Below, piece by piece: positions 1 through 8,340 of a stretch of DNA of 38,443 nt. The stretch covers positions 1-38,443 of the forward strand of contig PCVE01000124.1 in NCBI GenBank assembly GCA_002762705.1. Direction: 5' to 3'. Positions within the stretch are counted from its first letter, which is position 1. Each line of letters starts with the position of its first letter. The position numbers and the translations under genes are program-made. The DNA is from Candidatus Woesearchaeota archaeon CG11_big_fil_rev_8_21_14_0_20_43_8. GTDB taxonomy: Archaea > Nanobdellota > Nanobdellia > Woesearchaeales > CG08-08-20-14. Under the pieces are notes generated by a model that saw nothing but the letters and a program-made list of their open reading frames with translations, did not search any database and was not told where the DNA came from.

Positions 1-120
1 GAGTCTTGCGCCGCCATATAGTTATATTTGAGATTATTTGATTTATAAAGGCTTCGATTTAACTGGATGATTGTGCTTGGAAATATCAAAAAGAGCGCTT
101 GCATCTCTCTTGATCGAGCT

Positions 121-134
121 AAAATTTATATATC
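121..134 (+). promoter_or_regulatory. TATA promoter of the adenosine deaminase gene
   Basis: An AT-rich TATA element (core TTTATATA at 125-132) lies about 45 bp before the ATG at 174, putting the start of transcription near 154. The short leader then contains GAGG at 163-166, seven bases before the ATG. Bases 1-120 show no convincing coding region; a second TATA-like stretch sits near 40-50. Confidence 0.5.
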
Positions 135-173
135 TTCCCGATATCCAAGCAAGTATCTTCTTGAGGAAAAATC

Positions 174-1205
174 ATGCCAAAAAAACAAGTATCATTAAAA
201 CCATTCAGAAACATCAGAAAATGTGAACTCCATGCGCATATAGATGGTTCCATACGACCGCAGACAATGGTGGATATCGCAAAGAAAGAAGATATCAGAT
301 TGCCGACAGATGATTCGTTGGAATTAGATCCAGACACCTTGCATGGGCTTATAAAATTCAGGATCGGGATGGATCTTAAGACGTGTCTAGAATCTTTCAA
401 AGTCACACTGAAAGTCATGCAATCATATGAATCTATCAGGCGAATAACTATGGAACTCTGTGAAGACCTGGCAAAAGACAATGTCACAGATGCAGAGCTC
501 CGCTATTGTCCGACATTGCATATACAGAATGGACTCAAACTTGATGATGTCGTGAAAGCGACTCTTGAAGGGATCGAAGAAGGAAAGAAGTTCGGCATCG
601 ATGCAAGACTTATATTCTGCGCTATACGTGATTTCCCTGTAGCTGAGAACATGAAGCTAGTCAGGCTCGCGGGAAAATATCAGGGCCGTGTCGTCGGCAT
701 CGATCTTGCAGGCAATGAATATGATCATCCGCCAGAAGAACATAAAAAGGTCTTTGATCTTGCGAATGATATGAAACTTTATATCACTGCGCATGGTGGC
801 GAGATGAAGAAACTGTTCAATAAAACAAAACAGAAAGCCATTATCGAGCAAGGGATCAAGAATATGTACACGCTCATGAGAGAATGCCATGTCGACAGGG
901 TAGGTCATGGTGTCTCTATGATGTATGATAAAAATTGCATGAGAGAGTTCAAGGACCGCGGTCTCACTCTCGAAGTCTCATTCACAAGCAACAGACAGAC
1001 CGGCGCCATCACAAGATACGAACAACATCCGGTCGAGAGATTCTTCAGATTTGGTATAAAGACAGTCATGTGCTCTGATGATCTTATGCTCTGCGACACT
1101 GATCTATCCAAGGAGATGAGAAAAGCATGCGAGCATTCAGATCTTTCTATAAATGACATGGAGAAGATGACTAAGTATGCGCATGACGCCAGGTTCATCT
1201 ATTGA
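174..1205 (+). CDS. add: adenosine/adenine deaminase family protein
   Basis: Metal-dependent amidohydrolase that likely deaminates adenosine (or adenine) to inosine (hypoxanthine) in purine salvage; cytoplasmic, 343 aa, the usual length. The N-terminus has the family motif ELHAHIDGS with the metal pair His20/His22. Further on are LAGNE, AHGGE (the family usually has HAGE), RVGHG, SNRQTG and CSDD, matching the order of the remaining metal and catalytic residues. The ATG at 174 has GAGG seven bases upstream. The gene converges on the protease gene. Substrate choice between adenosine, adenine and other 6-aminopurines cannot be read from sequence. The window also holds deoC, a deoxyribosyltransferase-like gene and an HD hydrolase, consistent with salvage. 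Confidence 0.88.
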   Translation: MPKKQVSLKPFRNIRKCELHAHIDGSIRPQTMVDIAKKEDIRLPTDDSLELDPDTLHGLIKFRIGMDLKTCLESFKVTLKVMQSYESIRRITMELCEDLAKDNVTDAELRYCPTLHIQNGLKLDDVVKATLEGIEEGKKFGIDARLIFCAIRDFPVAENMKLVRLAGKYQGRVVGIDLAGNEYDHPPEEHKKVFDLANDMKLYITAHGGEMKKLFNKTKQKAIIEQGIKNMYTLMRECHVDRVGHGVSMMYDKNCMREFKDRGLTLEVSFTSNRQTGAITRYEQHPVERFFRFGIKTVMCSDDLMLCDTDLSKEMRKACEHSDLSINDMEKMTKYAHDARFIY

Positions 1206-1218
1206 TCTATTTGTGGAT

Positions 1219-2220
1219 TCAGAACAACATAGTCAGAAGATATCCAACAATACATCCAGCAGTGAGAAATGGCATCGCTGGATAGAACCTATCCTGCTTT
1301 CCGAATGTCAGCAACAGGAAAAGTGCTGCCGCGACACACAGAGGGATCAGCATGACGACAAAGAAATGTGGGAACGGAGCGCTGTTGAGCACGACACCTG
1401 CAAAGAACATCGGAAACCCGATGTCGCCACCGCCAAGTATGGCTGTACGCTCTGTCCTTGTCTCGACTATCTCACGCTTTGGTGCCGGAACTTTCTTTTT
1501 GCCTTTCTTGACAGCCCTGATCTTCATTGTTGCGGCTGGTTTTGTCACAGATACTTTGCTATATGGTATGGTCAGGCCCGCGAATACCTTTGAATCACGC
1601 TGGAACGTCGCAAGCTTCACCATATGCTTGCTCCACCAGACTGCGACCATGTCATATGCAGATATCACCACAAGAAGTATGAATGCAGACTTGAGGTCGA
1701 TTATCGGGACGAATATCGCGGATAGTCCGCCGTATATGAAAATCTCAGTTATATTGCTCATATAGACGCTTGGCCGGAATATCTTGAATGCAGCCAATAT
1801 GCCGGCGATGAGCAACACAAAAAGATCTGTCCCCCTGAATCCCAGGACCAATTTAAGCGACATGACTGGAAGGAGCCATGTGACAAATCTTCCGATAAAT
1901 GGCTTCAATGCTATAGTGAGACATAATAATACACTTAGGAAGAACCATGTCTTCCAGACCCTTATGCTACGAAAACGTATCAACACAAGAGCCAGGACTG
2001 TGCCTACGATGACTGCGCCGATGATATAGATATATGATTTGCTCGCGTCTATCTGCGGCCGTTCGATGTTCATAGGAAGCTCTTTGTAAAGTGTCTTCTC
2101 GACGCCGTCATCACCGACGACTCTTTTGTCGACGTATTGACTTATTATGGCAAGACCCATGATCTGGGATATCAGAAATACGACGACCAGTATCAATGTC
2201 ACTTTCAGATTATGCTTCAT
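1219..2220 (-). CDS. presenilin/SPP-type intramembrane aspartyl protease
   Basis: Polytopic membrane protease of the archaeal presenilin/signal peptide peptidase homologue (PSH) family, which cuts transmembrane or signal peptides within the bilayer. About nine hydrophobic segments are visible. The hallmarks are present: SAYD with catalytic Asp near residue 190, GGGD with the second Asp near residue 266 and a C-terminal PAMP in place of the canonical PAL motif. A basic, Lys-rich hydrophilic loop separates the two aspartates. I start it at 2220 (333 aa) because a TATA box at 2243-2252 would put transcription at about 2222, giving a leaderless mRNA; an in-frame extension to 2271 would precede that start. 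It lies just downstream of two large secreted-protein genes, so signal-peptide remnants or membrane-anchored surface proteins are plausible substrates (inference). Confidence 0.88.
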   Translation of the reverse strand: MKHNLKVTLILVVVFLISQIMGLAIISQYVDKRVVGDDGVEKTLYKELPMNIERPQIDASKSYIYIIGAVIVGTVLALVLIRFRSIRVWKTWFFLSVLLCLTIALKPFIGRFVTWLLPVMSLKLVLGFRGTDLFVLLIAGILAAFKIFRPSVYMSNITEIFIYGGLSAIFVPIIDLKSAFILLVVISAYDMVAVWWSKHMVKLATFQRDSKVFAGLTIPYSKVSVTKPAATMKIRAVKKGKKKVPAPKREIVETRTERTAILGGGDIGFPMFFAGVVLNSAPFPHFFVVMLIPLCVAAALFLLLTFGKQDRFYPAMPFLTAGCIVGYLLTMLF

Positions 2221-2242
2221 TGATAGACTTCGGTGCTTGTGG

Positions 2243-2252
2243 TTTTTATATG
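2243..2252 (-). promoter_or_regulatory. TATA box for a leaderless protease mRNA
   Basis: The minus strand reads CATATAAAAA, centred about 27 bp before the ATG at 2220 and located inside the 3' end of the neighbouring gene's intergenic space. This is the normal archaeal TATA-to-start distance, so the protease can be transcribed on its own despite following the lipoprotein gene closely. Confidence 0.55.
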
Positions 2253-2263
2253 TTTGCACAAAT

Positions 2264-5200
2264 CTAGCCAAGTCTCAGCTTCGCTGTCAGGTCGTTGAAG
2301 ACCCTGAAGATGCCATCAGGTGTCGCGAGATTGTTGTCATCTCTTGAGATGATCATATATTCATTCGCACTGACAAGCGATGTCCTTTTCGTGTTGTAGC
2401 AGCACCCATATTCTGGGAAATTCATGCCACATTCTTCAGCAGGCACAGTCTCTTTGACATTCTTTATGTAAGAACATAGATTTGAAGCGAAACCGCTATA
2501 TCTGATGCCGGCGAAATACCGCACATGTTTTGTGGAAGATGGCGTAGCCAATGGATCTGGTATCGTTGTAGTTCCCGTTGGGGTATCTTCGACGGCGTAT
2601 CCATCAATGATGCCAAACACGCTTTTTGTTCCCCAGACTGAATAATACAAGTTGTCATAATGCTTCAGGTCAGTTGTGAACTTATAATATTTGCTTCCAT
2701 CATAGCCTTTTGATGTGTCTTTGTATGTGTTCGCAAGAGATTTCAAGCTGTCGAATCTGTCCGTCAATCCTTTTCCAAGAATTCCATCGTTGATCCCTTT
2801 GCCAGGACTGGAAGATGAAAAAGCAGTAAGCGTGTTGATGCTCGTACCAAGTGAATAACCCGTCTCATCAGGCATGATGATAGTCGTGTTCGTGCTATCA
2901 TCGAAATAGATCTTGAGTTCACCATTCGAACAGAGATCATAATCATGATCATTGTTCATCTGATTGTTGCAGATAGTCATTTTCTCGCCGAGTGTCGCGA
3001 GAAGACCGCCGTTCAATACATTGTCATCAATCTTAGCATTGAGCGATGTGCCAAGAACAGTCTTGAACTGGTTGTTCTCATAGTATTCAAGCACGCAGAC
3101 ATTGTTTATCTCTTTGCATGTGTCTTCCTGACTTGAACAATCCAATGCTTCTGCGACAGTCTTCATGGAATTGTATGATTTATATTCGAGGAAGTTCAGC
3201 GCATCCCTTGGCTCTGCGCAGAAAACTGAATAATAGTTGCTTGTGCCTTTTATCTTCATGAGTTGAGCGAGAACCACAGCTGTCCTTGTCGTCCAGGCGC
3301 CATTGACGCAGTATGCGTCGTCTTCATAGTCACCATCATGGACGCATTCTTTCGATACGCTTGAATAACAATCAGTGTCTTTCTCGCAGTAGTTGGTATC
3401 GATGCCGTCAAAACTCGATTTAAGTTTCTTCTCGACCCACTGGCCGTTCGAGCATGCCATCTTCTCTGACACATCTGAATAATCCTTGCTGCTGACGCAT
3501 GTCGCACCGTCCCAGCATTCGTCGGATGGACAGCAGCCGATCGGGGCGGTCGTATCGCCAAAGAATGTGCTAGTTGTCACTTTAGAGATATCGGTGACAA
3601 GATCCACGTTATAGAGCGCGACATCATCGATCTCGCAACCGCCGATACCATTCGAGATGGCTTTGCTTGAAGAGATGATTATCCGCACTTGTTTATTTTG
3701 ATTGATTGTTCCTGATGTCTTGAAGACCTGCCTGCCGTTTGTGCTATCATAAGATTGCGTGCCTGGGATGTTTGCGCCGGCCATGTCGATCAGGCTTATG
3801 CTTACTGAGTTCTGCTGGCAGCCAGTCTTGACGCTGGCTTCATAGTTTGCGCTAACAGGTATCGCGACTGGATCTCCGACAATGGCTGCATTGTCTGAGA
3901 GTGTGATTGAATTCGATAACTGATCATTCACTTTTATCCCGCCGACAATGGTCTTATAAGATGTTCCCGGGATAGTCCTTGAGTTTGCAACACGCCATCC
4001 GGGAAGCACACGATCGGTGACATAGATACGATATTTGCAAGATTCACCGAATGGATAACTATTTGTATAATACATCTGCCAGTTGAATTCAGATATGATT
4101 GGAGTAATCGGTGCAGTCACTGTGAATGAAGGTTTGAGATCTGAACCCGCACCGACACTCTTGTCTTTCGCAAGGATAGCATCTGGACCTGTTGGAGAGA
4201 CGACAAGATCAGCGTCGCTCTGTGGCGTGATCTTCCAACCATCTGTTTTATGTTTCGCTGCGCTAAGCAAATAAAGACCCAGTTTATCATCGCCGACCCA
4301 ATCCTGGGCTGTTGAAGGATTCTTGATGGTGAGATCTACACTACCAACTTCGCCGACGAACATCTCGACAGGAGCGTCCCAGTTGCTGCAGACAGCGTCA
4401 TAATTAAGAGAACGCACATCGAATTTATTCAGAGTAGATGACAGCCATAACACACCATTGTTTGACAACGGGATCTTTGAGATCGGAAGATTTGAATTTA
4501 TTCCAGCAAGAACAAGAACTGGGCTGCCTGTTGCGAAAAAATCGATAACATCAAAGTTGAGATCAGTATATCCGCCGAGATATACTTCCAGCTGGTCATT
4601 CTTGTTGCCATCAGTCATCAATGCATTCATCGAAACAGAATATATATGCCAGGAATAATCACTTTTTATCTCGTCTTCTCCTTCAACACAGAATTCTTGA
4701 TAAGAATCACATATATCTTTGACGACATCGCCAGAATTCTCACCACCAAGCTCTTTGTCTGATGAATCGCTCGGTGCATTGAATTTGCTGATGCTGTTCA
4801 AAGTGACTTTGGTATCATCTGTGAGAACTGCGATATTGAGCTTGACAAGATCACTTTCAAGTATTCTATCTGCTGTCGGCTGCATGTCAGATTTGTATTC
4901 GACAGCCCTGATAGATAAAGGCACATTGAACGAATCTTTGTTGAATGTATCGATTGTGCCAACACCACTTGGTATCTTGGTCTCGATGCGGTTCACAGTG
5001 ATGTATGTATCGGTTGATGCATACCATTTAGGCTGCTTCCATCCTTTTGCTGGGACAGGAACAAGCTTGCTCACATCAATATAATTCTTCAGCTGCAGAT
5101 TCAAGTGAGTCTCTGACTTGTATTTATCATCTGAACTGAATTCAAGCGGTCTTGCAATGAAAGGTACAGCAAGACCTGTAGAATCGCACATGAGGTTCAT

Positions 5201-5632
5201 GTAAACTATTGAATCGAGTGGAGTGCTGCTAGAGATGCCTTCAACTTCTTCAGCGATCTCAGCGATAGTAAATGTCCTATAGCACCGATATAATTCTTTT
5301 CCATTGGATGTATATGGCTCGCAGGTCGCGCCATTAGTTCCGCTGATCCCTGCCCATCCTAATTCAGAACCATCAAAACCGATGGTGATATCTGATTTGA
5401 CAAAAGATGAATCCCAATAACCGCATGCATCACCTGTCATCTTTACATAGAACTCAAATTCGACTGGCTGCCCTTCTATGACTTTATCGAGGGGCTTTGC
5501 CCAGGCATCACCGCTAAAATCAATATTTGATGGTCCATCCACAAATTCGTCACCGCAATTAGACAATGTAAATATCGCAACAAGCATCAGGCATAGCAAC
5601 AAGATTTTTTTTTGAAATATATTCGTTTTCAT
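2264..5632 (-). CDS. large Cys-rich lipoprotein-like surface protein
   Basis: Unrecognised extracytoplasmic protein of 1122 aa. The N-terminus is a signal peptide (Lys-rich start, hydrophobic core, then LSNC with Cys26), which resembles a lipobox although Asn before the Cys is unusual. Residues about 420-515 alternate in a pattern like an Ig-like domain. Residues about 695-790 form a Cys-rich stretch with CCPSDECWDG and two copies of a C-V/S-N-G-x-W type motif. The long open frame extends upstream to 5812, but a GAGATGATC Shine-Dalgarno at 5636-5644 and the signal peptide fix the start at 5632 (ATG at 5641 is possible). The upstream secreted-protein gene ends at 5643, so the two are almost certainly one transcript. 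Role unknown; adhesion or S-layer-like function is a guess. Confidence 0.82.
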   Translation of the reverse strand: MKTNIFQKKILLLCLMLVAIFTLSNCGDEFVDGPSNIDFSGDAWAKPLDKVIEGQPVEFEFYVKMTGDACGYWDSSFVKSDITIGFDGSELGWAGISGTNGATCEPYTSNGKELYRCYRTFTIAEIAEEVEGISSSTPLDSIVYMNLMCDSTGLAVPFIARPLEFSSDDKYKSETHLNLQLKNYIDVSKLVPVPAKGWKQPKWYASTDTYITVNRIETKIPSGVGTIDTFNKDSFNVPLSIRAVEYKSDMQPTADRILESDLVKLNIAVLTDDTKVTLNSISKFNAPSDSSDKELGGENSGDVVKDICDSYQEFCVEGEDEIKSDYSWHIYSVSMNALMTDGNKNDQLEVYLGGYTDLNFDVIDFFATGSPVLVLAGINSNLPISKIPLSNNGVLWLSSTLNKFDVRSLNYDAVCSNWDAPVEMFVGEVGSVDLTIKNPSTAQDWVGDDKLGLYLLSAAKHKTDGWKITPQSDADLVVSPTGPDAILAKDKSVGAGSDLKPSFTVTAPITPIISEFNWQMYYTNSYPFGESCKYRIYVTDRVLPGWRVANSRTIPGTSYKTIVGGIKVNDQLSNSITLSDNAAIVGDPVAIPVSANYEASVKTGCQQNSVSISLIDMAGANIPGTQSYDSTNGRQVFKTSGTINQNKQVRIIISSSKAISNGIGGCEIDDVALYNVDLVTDISKVTTSTFFGDTTAPIGCCPSDECWDGATCVSSKDYSDVSEKMACSNGQWVEKKLKSSFDGIDTNYCEKDTDCYSSVSKECVHDGDYEDDAYCVNGAWTTRTAVVLAQLMKIKGTSNYYSVFCAEPRDALNFLEYKSYNSMKTVAEALDCSSQEDTCKEINNVCVLEYYENNQFKTVLGTSLNAKIDDNVLNGGLLATLGEKMTICNNQMNNDHDYDLCSNGELKIYFDDSTNTTIIMPDETGYSLGTSINTLTAFSSSSPGKGINDGILGKGLTDRFDSLKSLANTYKDTSKGYDGSKYYKFTTDLKHYDNLYYSVWGTKSVFGIIDGYAVEDTPTGTTTIPDPLATPSSTKHVRYFAGIRYSGFASNLCSYIKNVKETVPAEECGMNFPEYGCCYNTKRTSLVSANEYMIISRDDNNLATPDGIFRVFNDLTAKLRLG

Positions 5633-5642
5633 CGTGATCATC

Positions 5643-7415
5643 TCATTTAAGTTCGAATGTCGGGTTCGGCGCAAGGTTTGCAGATGATGGCGCATATGAC
5701 TTGGACAAAGAATAATCATCATTATATTCCAACCATCTTCCATCGAATGAGCAGTAATATTGATTGTCCAGATCAGACGATGCAGGCGCATCATATACGC
5801 TTTCTGTGACAACAGTGCACATGGAATTAGGTGTCACAAGATCAGCCCCATAATCATCACGGATACCAGTGCCAGAAATTATCGGGATCCCAAAAGAATA
5901 TGATTTCTTAGGTGGAGCGTTTTTGATGACTGTTGATGTGAGTCCAAGATTGACGCTTGTGTCCTTCAGATACCCTGCACCAGAACATCCTTGCACTTGT
6001 CCGCGTACAACAAGCCAATCAGATACTTGCATATCAAAGACAGCATTCTTGTCTACAGGATATGCGATTCCATCAAAACATGCTCCGCCGTCCGCATAAT
6101 GTTCTTTGTTGCTATTGATCGGCACACTATATTTATCATTATATGTCATGTCACCAAAGCAGCAATTGCTCCCCGTCCATTTGAACGTGCTTCCGCCTGA
6201 TCCGCTAGCACCAGAAAGCTTATTCACACCTAATTGGTTGCAAGTAGTATAATATTTACTATTTGTCCTAAGTGTGTTCTCACTGATCCATTCATATTCA
6301 TCCTTACCTTCCACTTTAGCGCAGAAATACATATCACCATCACAATTTGTGAATTCGCCATCATCATAATTCAAACCACCGAGGCTTCCATCATTGTTTG
6401 GTCCTGGACCGCACTCTGCCCAGCGATTCATAGATGAGAATCTATCAGCGCCGTCTCCAAAGTAAAGATAAGAATAAGATTTAGTGCTTGACGAATATTT
6501 TTTTACTGTGCATTTGTTCGGCCTCACATACCAATTGCTGCCATCAGACAACATTTCAACTCCAAGGATATTGATAATCTCACCACCATAATCCTTTGCG
6601 TCCAGCCAACCGGTTCCTGCATCGTTTTCTTCATCCAGATTGCATATTGATTGGAATGCAAGCGGAGATGTAGAGATGAGATTGTTTGTCCTTGCCATCT
6701 GGCCTGATGCTTGATATGAAAACGGAGTATAATATCCGCTTTGATCATTTGAATTCATTGCCCATGATCCATGATCCGCAAGATCATCACCACAGCATTT
6801 CATAGTCGGATCCCAATCCCATGGAGATTTGCAATCTGCTTGACTCTTATCTCCATCAACCTGATTTTCATAGATGTCGTATGTGGCTTCTTTATTAGAA
6901 TTCTGGAATGGATTCGAACTTCCAGAAGAAGATTCATCCAACCATATCATCCCTGCTGCAGGGGTTTTTGATAAATAGCTTGCGACAGTACCACCATTGC
7001 CTGATACTATCGTCTTGAATGTGCTCTCTTCGATATAAAAAAGCCATTGCGGTGTTCCGCTTGAAGGGGGGATGTTCGGCAGTGCATTAGTAAAAGACAT
7101 AGTAGCTTTAGATAATGAAGGAACAGATAGTTTCATAGTCGCGACATAGCCGCTGATGACATTCATGCTGCTTGCACTATCTACCACAACAAGGTAAGTC
7201 TCATAGTTTTTATCGACTGCTGTTTTCATTGCATCTCTCATATCATATTCTAAGGAACCTGATGCAGCGTTGGAATCCTGGTTTGCATTGAACCATAAAG
7301 CGAAATTTACTCTTTCTGTCGAAGACATCATCGCAGCGCTCGCAAACGGGATAAGAAACATAAGAAGTATCATTGTGATTGGGATCATTCGTGATAAGAG
7401 TCCTGTTCTCTCCAT
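5643..7415 (-). CDS. secreted Cys-rich surface protein
   Basis: Unrecognised 590-aa exported protein. A clear Sec-type signal peptide is seen: hydrophobic segment at residues 10-24 then an ASAA cleavage region near residue 27. The mature part is rich in Ser, Asn, Asp, Gly and Tyr, with paired cysteines in CCGDD (about residue 206) and CCFGD (about residue 418). Its C-terminal YYCSFDGRW resembles the Cys-Asn-Gly-x-Trp modules of the next gene, so both belong to one family of DPANN-type surface proteins (inference). GAGGT lies six bases before the ATG at 7415. It appears to be the first gene of an operon with the lipoprotein-like gene, which starts 11 bp after its stop. Confidence 0.82.
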   Translation of the reverse strand: MERTGLLSRMIPITMILLMFLIPFASAAMMSSTERVNFALWFNANQDSNAASGSLEYDMRDAMKTAVDKNYETYLVVVDSASSMNVISGYVATMKLSVPSLSKATMSFTNALPNIPPSSGTPQWLFYIEESTFKTIVSGNGGTVASYLSKTPAAGMIWLDESSSGSSNPFQNSNKEATYDIYENQVDGDKSQADCKSPWDWDPTMKCCGDDLADHGSWAMNSNDQSGYYTPFSYQASGQMARTNNLISTSPLAFQSICNLDEENDAGTGWLDAKDYGGEIINILGVEMLSDGSNWYVRPNKCTVKKYSSSTKSYSYLYFGDGADRFSSMNRWAECGPGPNNDGSLGGLNYDDGEFTNCDGDMYFCAKVEGKDEYEWISENTLRTNSKYYTTCNQLGVNKLSGASGSGGSTFKWTGSNCCFGDMTYNDKYSVPINSNKEHYADGGACFDGIAYPVDKNAVFDMQVSDWLVVRGQVQGCSGAGYLKDTSVNLGLTSTVIKNAPPKKSYSFGIPIISGTGIRDDYGADLVTPNSMCTVVTESVYDAPASSDLDNQYYCSFDGRWLEYNDDYSLSKSYAPSSANLAPNPTFELK

Positions 7416-7528
7416 TTTGTACCTCTTTTATTATATTAGTATAGGAATTCATTCTCATTACGTATATAAAAAGTTATCGGACCAAAAAGGTTAAATACGG
7501 ATTATGCAAATAATATTCATTGGATAAC

Positions 7529-8326
7529 ATGGGAGACCCAAAAACAGCATTACTTGCTTATATCAAGAAAGAGGAAAACAAAGGATTTGACGAGGCGAAG
7601 ATAAGAAAGACACTTGTCAACGCTGGCTATCCAGATAGTCTTGTCAATGAAGTCTATGACGATTACAATCATTCTAAGACTGCTCAGGTTGAAGTCAAGC
7701 AGCCTAAACCTGAGATCAAAGCTCCTGAGAACCACGCCCATATGGCAAAATGGTTCTGGGCGCTGATCGTGATTATCCTTATATTTGCCTGCGCTGCTGG
7801 CTTCTTATATTATCAATACTATTATAATGCGACTCCAACACAAGAGACTACGACAGATATCTCTGTCCAGGCCGCTGTCGTGCAGGAGACACTCAGCCTC
7901 GAAGACAAGAAGAATTTCTGCAGGGGCGTCAGTGCGACAAGCATCGAGACATGTGAGAAAGTCACAGATGAAGATGCTATGGCTGAATGCCTGTATTATG
8001 TGACGCTTTTCAAGATATTCGACGGAAGCCCCAGCATAACCTGTTATTCGAACGCATATCCAGCGTACAAATCCATATGCTTGTTGACAAAAAGAGGCGA
8101 GACAGAATACTGTGGAAGGCACTGTGAGACTGTCGCCGCGAATATCAACAAGGATTCTTCGCGATGCCCGATAGATGCAGAGAACTGCGATGGTGCGCTT
8201 GTTATCTGGAACTCGAAAGCAGGCACGATACAGAACGGCTGCAGTGCTCTGGAAGGCGAACACAGGATCGCGGCGTGCAAAGCGCTATCTACACAGAACA
8301 GAAATGTATGTGAAGAATTGGAATGA
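7529..8326 (+). CDS. single-pass membrane protein with Cys-rich outer domain
   Basis: Unrecognised 265-aa protein. Residues about 1-45 form a small helical domain of the kind common at the N-terminus of DPANN membrane proteins (Gly-Phe and Gly-Tyr-Pro turns between short helices). One transmembrane helix spans about residues 73-97, followed by about 165 residues that contain some 14 cysteines and should lie outside the cell, probably disulfide-bonded. A TATA-like TTAAATA at 7491-7497 precedes the start; I prefer the ATG at 7529 over an in-frame TTG at 7520. It is the only plus-strand gene inside the surface cluster and converges on the prepilin-like gene. Confidence 0.75.
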   Translation: MGDPKTALLAYIKKEENKGFDEAKIRKTLVNAGYPDSLVNEVYDDYNHSKTAQVEVKQPKPEIKAPENHAHMAKWFWALIVIILIFACAAGFLYYQYYYNATPTQETTTDISVQAAVVQETLSLEDKKNFCRGVSATSIETCEKVTDEDAMAECLYYVTLFKIFDGSPSITCYSNAYPAYKSICLLTKRGETEYCGRHCETVAANINKDSSRCPIDAENCDGALVIWNSKAGTIQNGCSALEGEHRIAACKALSTQNRNVCEELE

Positions 8327-8340
8327 ATTCTTTATGAAGG

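Noticed and set aside
1177..1593. 138-aa plus-strand frame
   Set aside because: Antisense to the conserved C-terminal region of the presenilin-type protease and without any domain.
5633..5812. 60-residue N-terminal extension of the large lipoprotein-like gene
   Set aside because: It would overlap the upstream secreted-protein gene by 170 bp and bury the signal peptide; the Shine-Dalgarno at 5636-5644 supports the internal ATG.
7805..8263. 152-aa minus-strand frame
   Set aside because: Antisense shadow of the Cys-rich membrane protein, whose signal, transmembrane helix and composition are convincing.
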